DNA of 16,507 bases from Planctomycetaceae bacterium. GTDB taxonomy: Bacteria > Planctomycetota > Planctomycetia > Pirellulales > UBA1268. The stretch is from assembly GCA_030616935.1 (NCBI GenBank), contig JAUWWJ010000003.1, positions 1-16,507 of the forward strand. The letters are read 5' to 3'. The position numbers and the translations under genes are program-made. Under the pieces are notes generated by a model. It ran no database searches, was not told the DNA's origin, and saw only the letters and a program-made list of their open reading frames with translations. Positions within the stretch are counted from its first letter, which is position 1, and each line of letters opens with the position of its first letter. Below are positions 7,673-14,495 of this stretch, piece after piece.

Positions 7673-8206
7673 ATGGCTGATGTATCTACAACACAACTTG
7701 CACTCATTCGCCAGTTAAAGTTCTGTGCTGGTCACAGGCTCTACCGGCACGAAAGCAAATGTGCTTTTTTTCACGGGCATAATTATCGTGTTGATCTTGA
7801 GGTGGTTGCCGCAAAAGGCGGTGACGAAGTCGACGACGTTGGTCGCGTTGTAGATTTTTCACTTATAAAAAATCGAATGCTTGGTTGGCTTGACGATCAC
7901 TGGGATCATGCGTTCCTGATCTATGAAGAAGACAAGAATGCTCTAGCCGCTATTCAGATGGTGGAGCCAGTGAAGTATTTTGTCCTGCCCCATAACCCTA
8001 CGGCAGAAAATATGGCGAGATACCTTCTTGAGATCGTTGCCCCGCATGTCTTAACGGATCTAGGCGTCGTTGCCCGACAGGTTTCTCTGTGGGAGACCAC
8101 CGAGTCGTGTGCCGTAGCCACACGTTCTGAGCATCCAGTGGCTATTGGTCCAGCCATGCCTGGGACTGCCATTATCAAAGATAGTCGAGGTTCGGTGACG
8201 TCATGA
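7673..8206 (+). CDS. queD: 6-carboxytetrahydropterin synthase / PTPS-family protein
   Basis: 177 residues. ATG 7673 has GAGG (7659-7662) 10 bases upstream. Zinc ligands of the family are visible as H21 in FCAGHRL and H34/H36 in CAFFHGHNY, with the catalytic Cys at C30 placed as in QueD (C-x3-HGH). VVDFSLIK (59-66), LDDHWDH (73-79), PTAENMARY (109-117) and WETTES (140-145) are further family motifs. QueD turns dihydroneopterin triphosphate into 6-carboxytetrahydropterin on the way to queuosine and other 7-deazapurines; a pterin-synthesis role (PTPS proper) is possible, but the Cys-x3-His-x-His arrangement favours QueD. No queC/queE/folE is in the window. The last about 30 residues extend past the core. 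Its TGA overlaps the hemB ATG as ATGA, implying coupled translation. Confidence 0.88.
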   Translation: MADVSTTQLALIRQLKFCAGHRLYRHESKCAFFHGHNYRVDLEVVAAKGGDEVDDVGRVVDFSLIKNRMLGWLDDHWDHAFLIYEEDKNALAAIQMVEPVKYFVLPHNPTAENMARYLLEIVAPHVLTDLGVVARQVSLWETTESCAVATRSEHPVAIGPAMPGTAIIKDSRGSVTS

Positions 8207-9231
8207 GTACTTCAGAAACACGTGGGAGTCTGGGACGTTTTCCAACGACTCGGCTTCGAAGAAATCGGCAGCATGAATGGCTTCGAGATATGGTGGCGGA
8301 GACGAGGGTGTCACCGCATGATCTCATATGGCCACTGTTTGTACATGATAAGGCAGAGCGTGAACCCATTGTCGCAATGCCTGGTGTTGATCGTTTGCCA
8401 ATTGAAGAAGTTGTCAAGGCGGCAGCCGATGCAAAGTCATTAGGTATACCTGCAATTGCTCTGTTTCCGGTTGTTGGTTCAAAGCAGAAGACCGTTGACG
8501 GACAGCATGCTCTTGATCCCGAAAATCTGATATGCCGCACCATCGAGTCGGTACGAGCTGAAACGGGTGATGATGTTGGTATTATCTGTGACGTTGCACT
8601 CGACCCATACACAACACATGGTCATGACGGGCTGCTTCAAAATGGGCGTATCGTGAATGATGAGACAGTTGCTGTGCTGCAGCAGCAAGCTGTCGTGCTT
8701 GCCCAAGCCGGTTGCCATATCGTTGCACCATCAGACATGATGGATGGTAGAGTGCGGGCGATCAGAACTGCACTTGATGAAAATCAACAGGAAGAGGTTG
8801 GTATCCTTGCATATGCAGCAAAGTATGCGTCTGCATTCTATGGACCTTTTCGTGATGCGCTTGGGAGCCATGCGGCCCTTGGTACCGCAAAATCTCTTGG
8901 CGTTGCAGATAAGAAGACGTATCAGATGGATCCAGCAAACACAGACGAAGCGATCAGAGAGGTTGCCTTTGATCTTGATGAGGGTGCTGATTTAATCATG
9001 GTTAAACCAGCCATGACATGTTTGGATATCATCTATCGGGTCAAACAAACCTTCGGTGTTCCCACACTTGCCTATCAGGTGAGTGGAGAATACGCCATGA
9101 TTCAGGCAGCTACAGCGAATGGCTGGCTCGATGGTGACCAGGCTGCATCCGAAGCAGTTCTCGCAATAAAACGGTCTGGAGCCGACGCGATACTGACCTA
9201 TTTCGCACCAAAAATCGCCCGACAGTGCTGA
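8203..9231 (+). CDS. hemB: Delta-aminolevulinic acid dehydratase (porphobilinogen synthase)
   Basis: 342 residues. Condenses two 5-aminolevulinates to porphobilinogen, the first common step of tetrapyrrole synthesis, in the cytoplasm. The Schiff-base lysines are visible as K207 in ILAYAAKYASAFYGPFRDA and K268 in DLIMVKPAM. Active-site and structural motifs are DPYTTHGHDG (134-143), APSDMMDGR (175-183) and YQVSGEYAM (291-299). The metal-switch segment reads D-V-A-L-D-P-Y-T-T-H-G-H-D-G, lacking the three zinc cysteines of the E. coli enzyme, so this is the magnesium/potassium-type form. The length is normal. ATG 8203 overlaps the queD stop by four bases. No terminator could be called with confidence after it; several short inverted repeats lie at 9252-9287. 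Confidence 0.97.
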   Translation: MSTSETRGSLGRFPTTRLRRNRQHEWLRDMVAETRVSPHDLIWPLFVHDKAEREPIVAMPGVDRLPIEEVVKAAADAKSLGIPAIALFPVVGSKQKTVDGQHALDPENLICRTIESVRAETGDDVGIICDVALDPYTTHGHDGLLQNGRIVNDETVAVLQQQAVVLAQAGCHIVAPSDMMDGRVRAIRTALDENQQEEVGILAYAAKYASAFYGPFRDALGSHAALGTAKSLGVADKKTYQMDPANTDEAIREVAFDLDEGADLIMVKPAMTCLDIIYRVKQTFGVPTLAYQVSGEYAMIQAATANGWLDGDQAASEAVLAIKRSGADAILTYFAPKIARQC

Positions 9232-9301
9232 AACACGTGATGGAGACGGAACCAGATCTGGCCTCTCAGAAGGTTTTCAATTTCTGGACGACAGGCTCGT
9301 G

Positions 9302-9331
9302 TTGACGGCAACCGGTTAAATTTCTCATGAT
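9302..9331 (+). promoter_or_regulatory. Candidate sigma-70-like promoter for the TIGR03067-family gene
   Basis: TTGACG (9302-9307) is followed after 18 bases by CATGAT (9326-9331), a reasonable -35/-10 pair. It would start transcription about 105 bases before ATG 9445 in a gap of about 210 bases, which fits a promoter for the downstream gene. Planctomycete promoters are not well enough defined to be sure. Confidence 0.3.
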
Positions 9332-9444
9332 TTGGTCAGATTGGAAGTGAACAAGCAGTTCAATTTCCATCGAATGATTCAAACCTGTTTTCGAAAAACG
9401 ATGGTTTCCGTCGTCTTAGGAAGAAACCTCCCTGAAAGGATGCT

Positions 9445-10401
9445 ATGCACGCTTCACGCATTTTGGCCCTCAGCCTCGCACTGTTCGGATGTCTTGTTCT
9501 CATGCTGTTCCCCGTTTCAGCTGTCGCACAAACCCCTTCGGCAGTTGATACGGAATTAGAGCGAGTACGTGGCAGTTGGCGAGTTGTTGAACTTGTTGAA
9601 AATGGACAGGAAATCCCAGACGAACAGATGCAGTACTGGCTTCCTGGAGGTGGAAATCTGGAAATTGTTGACTACACAATTCTTTTCTCAGACCCAGTTG
9701 GTGGAAGTAAAACGACACGTGAGTTCCGGATTGATCCAACGTCTTATCCAAAAAGAATAACAATTAAGAATAAGGACACAGAAACAGGGACAGGCATTTA
9801 CAAATTTGATGAAGGCAAACTTGTCGTTTGTTTTTCACGAGATGTCTCAAAGGTACCTACCGAATTTGGCGCTCCAAAAGATTCTACAAGAGCTCTCGTC
9901 GTAATGGAAAAATATGAGCCCAATAACTCAGCAACCCCGAAGGGTGCCCCACGACCTGCTCCAAAGCCAGTTCATGATAATCCTCCTGATATGAGCCAGT
10001 GGCAGAGTGCCAAGCCAGCACCTCCCCCGGCTGTTGTACCAGGCGGTGGTGTGACATCACGTGTACTGACTGATGCTGAGGTTCGTGAAATGGCTGTCGG
10101 AACGTGGCGTATGACAGATACCGAAGGATCCGTTGACATCACGTATAACGTTGACGGAACGTTTCAGACCTACCGGTACTATCAGATGCTTCAAAACTTT
10201 CAATCAGTATTTGTACCTACTCCGATTTCCAGTGGTACATGGATGATATCGAATGGTCGACTGATTACTCATGTAACAGCCTCATCACGAGTGGGTCTAA
10301 CGAATCAGACACTCACACCTGCTGTTCGTTCAATTTCTCAAACAGACCTTATCCTTGTAGATAATTTTGGTCGTGTTTCGAGGTCTGTGCGAGTGCGATA
10401 A
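9445..10401 (+). CDS. Secreted TIGR03067-family protein, two lipocalin-like domains
   Basis: 318 residues; ATG 9445 has AAAGGA (9435-9440) 4 bases upstream. Residues 1-29 form a signal peptide (cleavage near AVAQ-TPS). Domain 1, about 35-157, matches the planctomycete TIGR03067 pattern: L-E-x-V-R-G-S-W-R-V-V-E-L...NGQEIPDE at 38-60, ITIKNKDTETGTGIYKFDEG at 105-124, LVVCFS and VPTEFGAPKDS at 137-147. A Pro-rich linker (about 160-205) joins a second domain, 207-318, with the lipocalin-like AVGTWRMTD (217-225), DGTFQTYRY and GTWMISNGR. TIGR03067 proteins have no known biochemical role; a periplasmic or surface ligand-binding function is only suggested by the fold-like pattern. It stands alone, with a strong hairpin 38 bases after its stop. 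Confidence 0.85.
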   Translation: MHASRILALSLALFGCLVLMLFPVSAVAQTPSAVDTELERVRGSWRVVELVENGQEIPDEQMQYWLPGGGNLEIVDYTILFSDPVGGSKTTREFRIDPTSYPKRITIKNKDTETGTGIYKFDEGKLVVCFSRDVSKVPTEFGAPKDSTRALVVMEKYEPNNSATPKGAPRPAPKPVHDNPPDMSQWQSAKPAPPPAVVPGGGVTSRVLTDAEVREMAVGTWRMTDTEGSVDITYNVDGTFQTYRYYQMLQNFQSVFVPTPISSGTWMISNGRLITHVTASSRVGLTNQTLTPAVRSISQTDLILVDNFGRVSRSVRVR

Positions 10402-10438
10402 CACGCCCTCGATCAGAATCTCATTTGGCAGCCTTATA

Positions 10439-10491
10439 AAACAGCTTCCGCAGATCAACTCATCGAAATGGGTGATCTGGGGAAGCTGTTT
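10439..10491 (+). terminator. Strong long hairpin, probable transcription terminator
   Basis: The left arm 10439-10463 pairs with the right arm 10468-10491 around the loop CGAA. The stem is about 23 bp: ACTCAT pairs with ATGGGT (one G-U), CAGATC with GATCTG, and AAACAGCTTCC with GGAAGCTGTTT, interrupted by one bulged A (10457) and one G-G mismatch (10450/10480). The hairpin starts 38 bases after the TIGR03067 gene stop and is followed by TTTAACTTTGTT rather than a pure T-run. Termination is likely; an RNA-processing or other structural role is possible. Confidence 0.6.
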
Positions 10492-10600
10492 AACTTTGTT
10501 GAGCTGCGCTTGAATGCTGCGAAGCTACCGAACATCACCAGGTTCTCCCTTTTCAATCAGACAAAGATCAGACTACGGCTGACAAAGTAGCGTAGTTTTA

Positions 10601-10631
10601 ACGTTTATGCCGATAAAAAAAGCATAAACGT
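10601..10631. repeat. Perfect 10-bp inverted repeat upstream of the porin gene
   Basis: ACGTTTATGC (10601-10610) and GCATAAACGT (10622-10631) are exact reverse complements, separated by CGATAAAAAAA. A second short pair, CTACG (10573-10577) and CGTAG (10591-10595), lies just before it. The repeat ends 61 bases before the porin GTG start, a position suited to an operator or a leader hairpin. It could also be a terminator remnant. The binding protein is unknown. Confidence 0.5.
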
Positions 10632-10692
10632 CATTCTTTAGGCAGTGCTCTGATGTGGGCTGCCTTGATTGCTATTCATGGAGGGCCCAGTC

Positions 10693-12408
10693 GTGATACG
10701 ACCGGGAAAGAGAGAACGTCTTTTCGCAAAACTCTGTGGAACGGTGTGCGCACTTCTTCTGTTCTCTTTTTCTTCGTTCAGCACATTTGCCTTACCACCG
10801 GACGATCAGTTCCCGGCAAGTATCATTCGTGAAACGCAATTTGAATCTGTTCAACTTCAGCCTGAGGAAATACCGGCACCACTTCCCCAGGAAACGAGTG
10901 AACCAGAGAGTCTGGTGGAACCAAGCGACAGCCAGACGATTCTTGCACCAGATCAACCTGGAAATATTCAACGTGGTGCGGGTCAACAATTTGGTGGAGC
11001 CTCTGATCCGAACGATACCGTACTGGACCCCAATCAGGTCGGTAATCTCATGACCCGACTTGATGCTCTGGAAGACGGTGGCGAGAAGTTGCCAATTGTG
11101 CGACTCAGTGGTTTCTTTCAACTTGATAGCGGAATCTACAGCCAGAATACCCTCGCACGAACGTATTTCGGAGACATGCTCAATGGTGTTGGTTTCCGAA
11201 GAGCTCGTCTTCAGGCAATTGGAAAAGTTACAGAAACAAATGCATTCAGTATTGAAATGGATTTTGGTCAATCAGGGAAACCAAGTTTCCTTGATGTCTG
11301 GGGTGAGCAGTCAGAGCTTCCGTATCTAGGAACAATTCGTATCGGTCAGTTCAGGCAGCCCGGTACTATGGATAGTTGGACAAGTGTTCGACACCTGAAC
11401 TTTCTCGAACGATCAGCTCCATTTATGGCTTTTGATCCCTTCCGCCGTGTCGGCATTATGGCGTATGACATCAGTGATGATGAGCGTACGAGTTGGGCAT
11501 ATAGCGTCTATGGAACCGGACTTACTTTTTACAATTCTGGTGCACAAAGCAATTACAATACGTTCGGCGACAATATGACCGGAGCCCAACTCAGTGATCA
11601 AGGCGGTGTTACTTTTGCATCAAGGATCACACACCTTGTTCATTATGATGAACCCTCTGACGGACGCTATTTCCTCCATGTTGGAACGGGTTTTATCTAC
11701 GCTCAAATCGGGGGCGACTCTGAAACATCTGGAACATTTGCAAAGAGTTATCGATCTCATTCATTTCCCGAGTTCTTTGTTGGAGACATATCAGCAGGTG
11801 GAAAGATCACTGCTGCCGGAACACCGTTAGTCCTTGATACTGGTCGTTTCAAGGCAACACATTTCAGTCTGTATCATCTTGAACTTGCTTTTAATCGTGG
11901 CCAGTTCAATTTCCAAAGCGAAGTCATGTTAGAGCCTGTACAACAAGCAGTTGGGCCACTTCTTCTCCAGTCTGGTGCATATATGCAGTGCGGGTATTTT
12001 CTCACAGGAGAACACGCAAAATACCTCAAACAGGCTGGTGTTTTTGATTACAACGTGAATCCTTTTACACCATTTTTCGGGACAGGTCGCAAAGGACGCA
12101 TACGTGGTTGGGGTGCTTGGGAGCTTGCGTTTCGATGGTCCTATGTTGATCTCGCAAATCGTGACTATGACCCAGCCAATTATCTTCCAGACCCAGATGC
12201 TGCTTTACCTCCTAATCCACAATTTGGTGTTCTCAACGAGTCAACGGTAGCAATCAATTGGTGGTGGAATCGATCGATGCGCGTGCAGTTTAATTGGATT
12301 CATAGCATGCCATTGTATACGGCACGATCTACATCATTAGTACCACCGACCATCACTGGCCCCGTTCCGTTTGATATTTTTGGAACACGATTTCAAGCAG
12401 AGTTCTAG
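10693..12408 (+). CDS. Porin of the phosphate-selective (OprO/OprP, Porin_O_P) family
   Basis: 571 residues. GTG 10693 is preferred over ATG 10678 and TTG 10669 because GGAGG (10680-10684) lies 8 bases before it and the product then starts directly with a signal peptide (MIRPGKRERLFAKLC..., cleavage near TFA-LPP, about residue 33). The next about 100 residues are an acidic, Pro/Gln-rich periplasmic region ending in NLMTRLDALED. The barrel then begins with LSGFFQLDSGIYSQNT; GFRRARLQAIGKVTETN, RIGQFRQPGTMDS and LERSAPFMAFDPFRRVG are Porin_O_P signatures, and the protein ends in GTRFQAEF with a C-terminal Phe as in outer-membrane proteins. The family is named for phosphate and pyrophosphate pores, but planctomycetes have many copies and the substrate here is not known. 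The Cys-rich gene follows 8 bases later. Confidence 0.85.
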   Translation: MIRPGKRERLFAKLCGTVCALLLFSFSSFSTFALPPDDQFPASIIRETQFESVQLQPEEIPAPLPQETSEPESLVEPSDSQTILAPDQPGNIQRGAGQQFGGASDPNDTVLDPNQVGNLMTRLDALEDGGEKLPIVRLSGFFQLDSGIYSQNTLARTYFGDMLNGVGFRRARLQAIGKVTETNAFSIEMDFGQSGKPSFLDVWGEQSELPYLGTIRIGQFRQPGTMDSWTSVRHLNFLERSAPFMAFDPFRRVGIMAYDISDDERTSWAYSVYGTGLTFYNSGAQSNYNTFGDNMTGAQLSDQGGVTFASRITHLVHYDEPSDGRYFLHVGTGFIYAQIGGDSETSGTFAKSYRSHSFPEFFVGDISAGGKITAAGTPLVLDTGRFKATHFSLYHLELAFNRGQFNFQSEVMLEPVQQAVGPLLLQSGAYMQCGYFLTGEHAKYLKQAGVFDYNVNPFTPFFGTGRKGRIRGWGAWELAFRWSYVDLANRDYDPANYLPDPDAALPPNPQFGVLNESTVAINWWWNRSMRVQFNWIHSMPLYTARSTSLVPPTITGPVPFDIFGTRFQAEF

Positions 12409-12416
12409 GAGTCATC

Positions 12417-12806
12417 ATGCAAAGAATCATATTCATTATTTTATGCGTTTCTTTTAGCAGCGTATGTGCTGATGAAAAGAAGGACAGGCCGAACAACCAT
12501 GATGGTCAGTGTGATATCTGCGGGAGTTGTCAATGTATTCGTCGCATACCCGTTGCGAAACCAATTATGAAAGAAGTAAAAAAAACATGTATTCATGCGA
12601 AGTGTGAAGATGTGATCATACCTGGCCCAGCGTGCCTCTGTGGAAAAAAGCACGGACGTGATGAATGCGGATGTTTCTGGTATCCACTTTGGAAACCAAC
12701 GTGGGCGAAAGTGATAAAAAAGACAATCCCGGTAACGACTGAAGTGACACGCAAAGTTCCTAGTTATGAGTGGGTGATTGAAGAACGGTGCGACCATTGC
12801 CGCTGA
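12417..12806 (+). CDS. Small Cys-rich secreted protein, unknown function
   Basis: 129 residues. The porin stop codon itself forms part of the Shine-Dalgarno AGGAG (12407-12411), 5 bases before ATG 12417, so translation is probably coupled to the porin. A signal peptide (MQRIIFIILCVSFSSVCA, cleavage before DE) leaves 12 cysteines, arranged as CDICGSCQC, C-x4-C, CLCG, CGC and a terminal CDHC, with KKTIPVTTEVTRKVPSYEWV near the end. The Cys pairs suggest a metal site or disulfides in the periplasm. It resembles, from memory, short Cys-rich planctomycete proteins with a KVPxYxWVxE end; these have no assigned function. No catalytic motif is recognised. The stop overlaps a small hairpin, CATTGCC...GGCAATG (12795-12814). 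Confidence 0.75.
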   Translation: MQRIIFIILCVSFSSVCADEKKDRPNNHDGQCDICGSCQCIRRIPVAKPIMKEVKKTCIHAKCEDVIIPGPACLCGKKHGRDECGCFWYPLWKPTWAKVIKKTIPVTTEVTRKVPSYEWVIEERCDHCR

Positions 12807-12814
12807 AGGCAATG
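12795..12814 (+). terminator. Small perfect hairpin at the end of the porin/Cys-rich operon
   Basis: CATTGCC (12795-12801) and GGCAATG (12808-12814) pair exactly around GCTGAA, spanning the stop codon of the Cys-rich gene. There is no T-run after it, so it is only a weak terminator candidate. Confidence 0.25.
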
Positions 12815-12966
12815 TCCTCAAAGCAATATATCGAACGAATGCGGTTACAATGCGGAAGCAGGGCGTCTTAAAAAATGGATGATTTCATTTGCAACCTACT
12901 TAGGCGAGTGGACTGATCGCTGGGGCACAGCGACGACCTCCGGATCACGAGTGATTTGAATCAGTT

Positions 12967-13863
12967 ATGAACAAAAAAATAGTAATAGCTGAAAATCCAA
13001 ATGCTGGTGCACGAGACAAGCAGTCGCTTCTTAGCGAGCTGAAAGCTGGACTTATTGCACGAGGCTATTCTGTTGAACAAGAAAGTGACCGAAAAAAAAT
13101 ACAGGACCTGTTGGATATTGACGGTAGTACAAATGAGGAAAAAATCGCGTGTGTTATATGTGCAGGTGGTGATGGAACAATTGGCTTTGTTGCGAATTGT
13201 TCGGCTCCTGCAACCCCGCTAGCGATTCTCCCACTTGGGACAGAAAATGTTCTCGCGAAGCAACTCGGTTTTGATTGTGATATCAGTCGACTCATGGACA
13301 AGATAGACAGTTCTAAAACATTTGCACTCGATGCTGGTGAAGCGAACGGACAGCTTTTTCTAGCAGTCGCTTCTGTCGGTTTTGATGCAGAAGTGGTACG
13401 CCTTCTCAGTGCTCGACGAACCGGTCACATTGACCATACAACCTGGATTCGACCGATTTTACAGGCACTTGGTGGATATCAATTTCCCAAAATTCGTGTC
13501 CGAACGGAAGGAAATGAAAAAGCGATTCATACACGCTGGGCATTTGTCTTCAATGTGCCACGATATGCACTTGGGCTTCGATTTGTTGCGGAGGGTGATT
13601 GTGCTGATGGACGACTCGATCTGTGTTGTTTTCGTGGGGGTCGTTGGTGGAATGGTCTTCGGTATTTTATTGGTGTCCTTTTTGGTTGGCATCGAAGCTG
13701 GCGTGACACACACGTGGAGCAAGTAACACATATTTCTATTGAATCTGATGAGCCAGTCCCATATCAGCTTGATGGTGACCCGGGTGGTGAGTTGCCGTTG
13801 ACAATCCGAGTGCTTCCTGGCCGCCTCACATTCGTTGGCATACCACCAGCAGTGAATTCTTAA
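12967..13863 (+). CDS. Diacylglycerol kinase catalytic-domain lipid kinase (YegS/DgkB type)
   Basis: 298 residues. The nucleotide motif GGDGTIGFVAN is at 67-77 and LPLGTENVLAKQLG at 88-101, both hallmarks of the NAD-kinase-like DAGK catalytic fold; VASVGFDAEVV and, near the end, YQLDGDPGG (about 266-274) belong to the second domain. Proteins of this class phosphorylate diacylglycerol, long-chain bases or similar lipids at the membrane face of the cytoplasm. The substrate cannot be read from sequence. The start ATG 12967 lacks a clear Shine-Dalgarno. It is unrelated in sequence to the small membrane kinase at 303-689, so the window has two lipid kinases of different folds. It lies 160 bases after the Cys-rich gene and ends 53 bases from the convergent mogA. 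Confidence 0.88.
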   Translation: MNKKIVIAENPNAGARDKQSLLSELKAGLIARGYSVEQESDRKKIQDLLDIDGSTNEEKIACVICAGGDGTIGFVANCSAPATPLAILPLGTENVLAKQLGFDCDISRLMDKIDSSKTFALDAGEANGQLFLAVASVGFDAEVVRLLSARRTGHIDHTTWIRPILQALGGYQFPKIRVRTEGNEKAIHTRWAFVFNVPRYALGLRFVAEGDCADGRLDLCCFRGGRWWNGLRYFIGVLFGWHRSWRDTHVEQVTHISIESDEPVPYQLDGDPGGELPLTIRVLPGRLTFVGIPPAVNS

Positions 13864-13916
13864 AAGAGAATGCCAAGAGATAGTATTGAAAGCCACTCTT
13901 ATCAGAACAGTCAGAC

Positions 13917-14495
13917 CTACTTGCCTTGAGGGCGAAAGGACTGCATTCGAGTTGGGTCTGTTTCCAGGTAAGATGGTTGGGGCTTCCCAGTCTGAATGAG
14001 ATCAATGCAGTAGGGAATTGCAGGGAAAACTGCATCAAGGCATTCACAAATACTTTTTGGGCGGCCTGGAAGATTAACGACCAATGCACCACCACACACC
14101 CCCGCGGTCTGGCGAGAAAGAATTGCAGTGGGTACATATTGAAGTGATACCTGCCGCATGAGTTCGCCAAATCCCGGCAGCATTTTTGAGCACACGCGCT
14201 CTGTTGCCTCAGGCGTGATATCACGTGGTGCAGGCCCTGTACCGCCTGTTGTGATAATAAGACAGCATCCATGGCCCGACATATTTTCGATAGCTGCTGC
14301 AACACAGTCGACATCATCTGAAACAATTTGAATTTCAGGTTCCCAGGAAACACAAAGTACCTCACGAAGATAATCGTGAACCGCGGGCCCACCTTCGTCA
14401 GCATATTCACCCCGACTGGCCCGGTCTGAGACTGTCAGAATTCCGATGCGAATTGAGCCCTCGCACTTTTTCTCTACATCCGGTCCTTTACTCAC
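13917..14495 (-). CDS. mogA: Molybdopterin adenylyltransferase
   Basis: 192 residues. Adenylylates molybdopterin before molybdate insertion, in molybdenum-cofactor synthesis (cytoplasm). Family motifs are clear: [20 protein letters not shown] (17-36), [18 protein letters not shown] (81-98), [20 protein letters not shown] (105-124), ILSRQTAG and [20 protein letters not shown] (141-160). The last 20 residues ([12 protein letters not shown]) match the C-terminal end of E. coli-like MogA rather than MoaB. The start is GTG 14495, which overlaps the cysNC stop as GTGA, with AAGGG a little upstream, so it is translated from the sulfate operon transcript. No other cofactor genes are present. The convergent DAGK gene ends 53 bases away without a visible T-run terminator. 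Confidence 0.95.
   Translation of the reverse strand: MSKGPDVEKKCEGSIRIGILTVSDRASRGEYADEGGPAVHDYLREVLCVSWEPEIQIVSDDVDCVAAAIENMSGHGCCLIITTGGTGPAPRDITPEATERVCSKMLPGFGELMRQVSLQYVPTAILSRQTAGVCGGALVVNLPGRPKSICECLDAVFPAIPYCIDLIQTGKPQPSYLETDPTRMQSFRPQGK

Noticed and set aside
9252..9287. CCAGATCTGG palindrome and overlapping short repeats after hemB
   Set aside because: Several mutually exclusive short pairings are possible and no T-run follows, so no single terminator or operator can be supported.
13864..13900. AAGAG...CTCTT pair between the convergent DAGK and mogA genes
   Set aside because: A 5-bp stem with a 27-base loop is expected by chance and has no T-run on either side.
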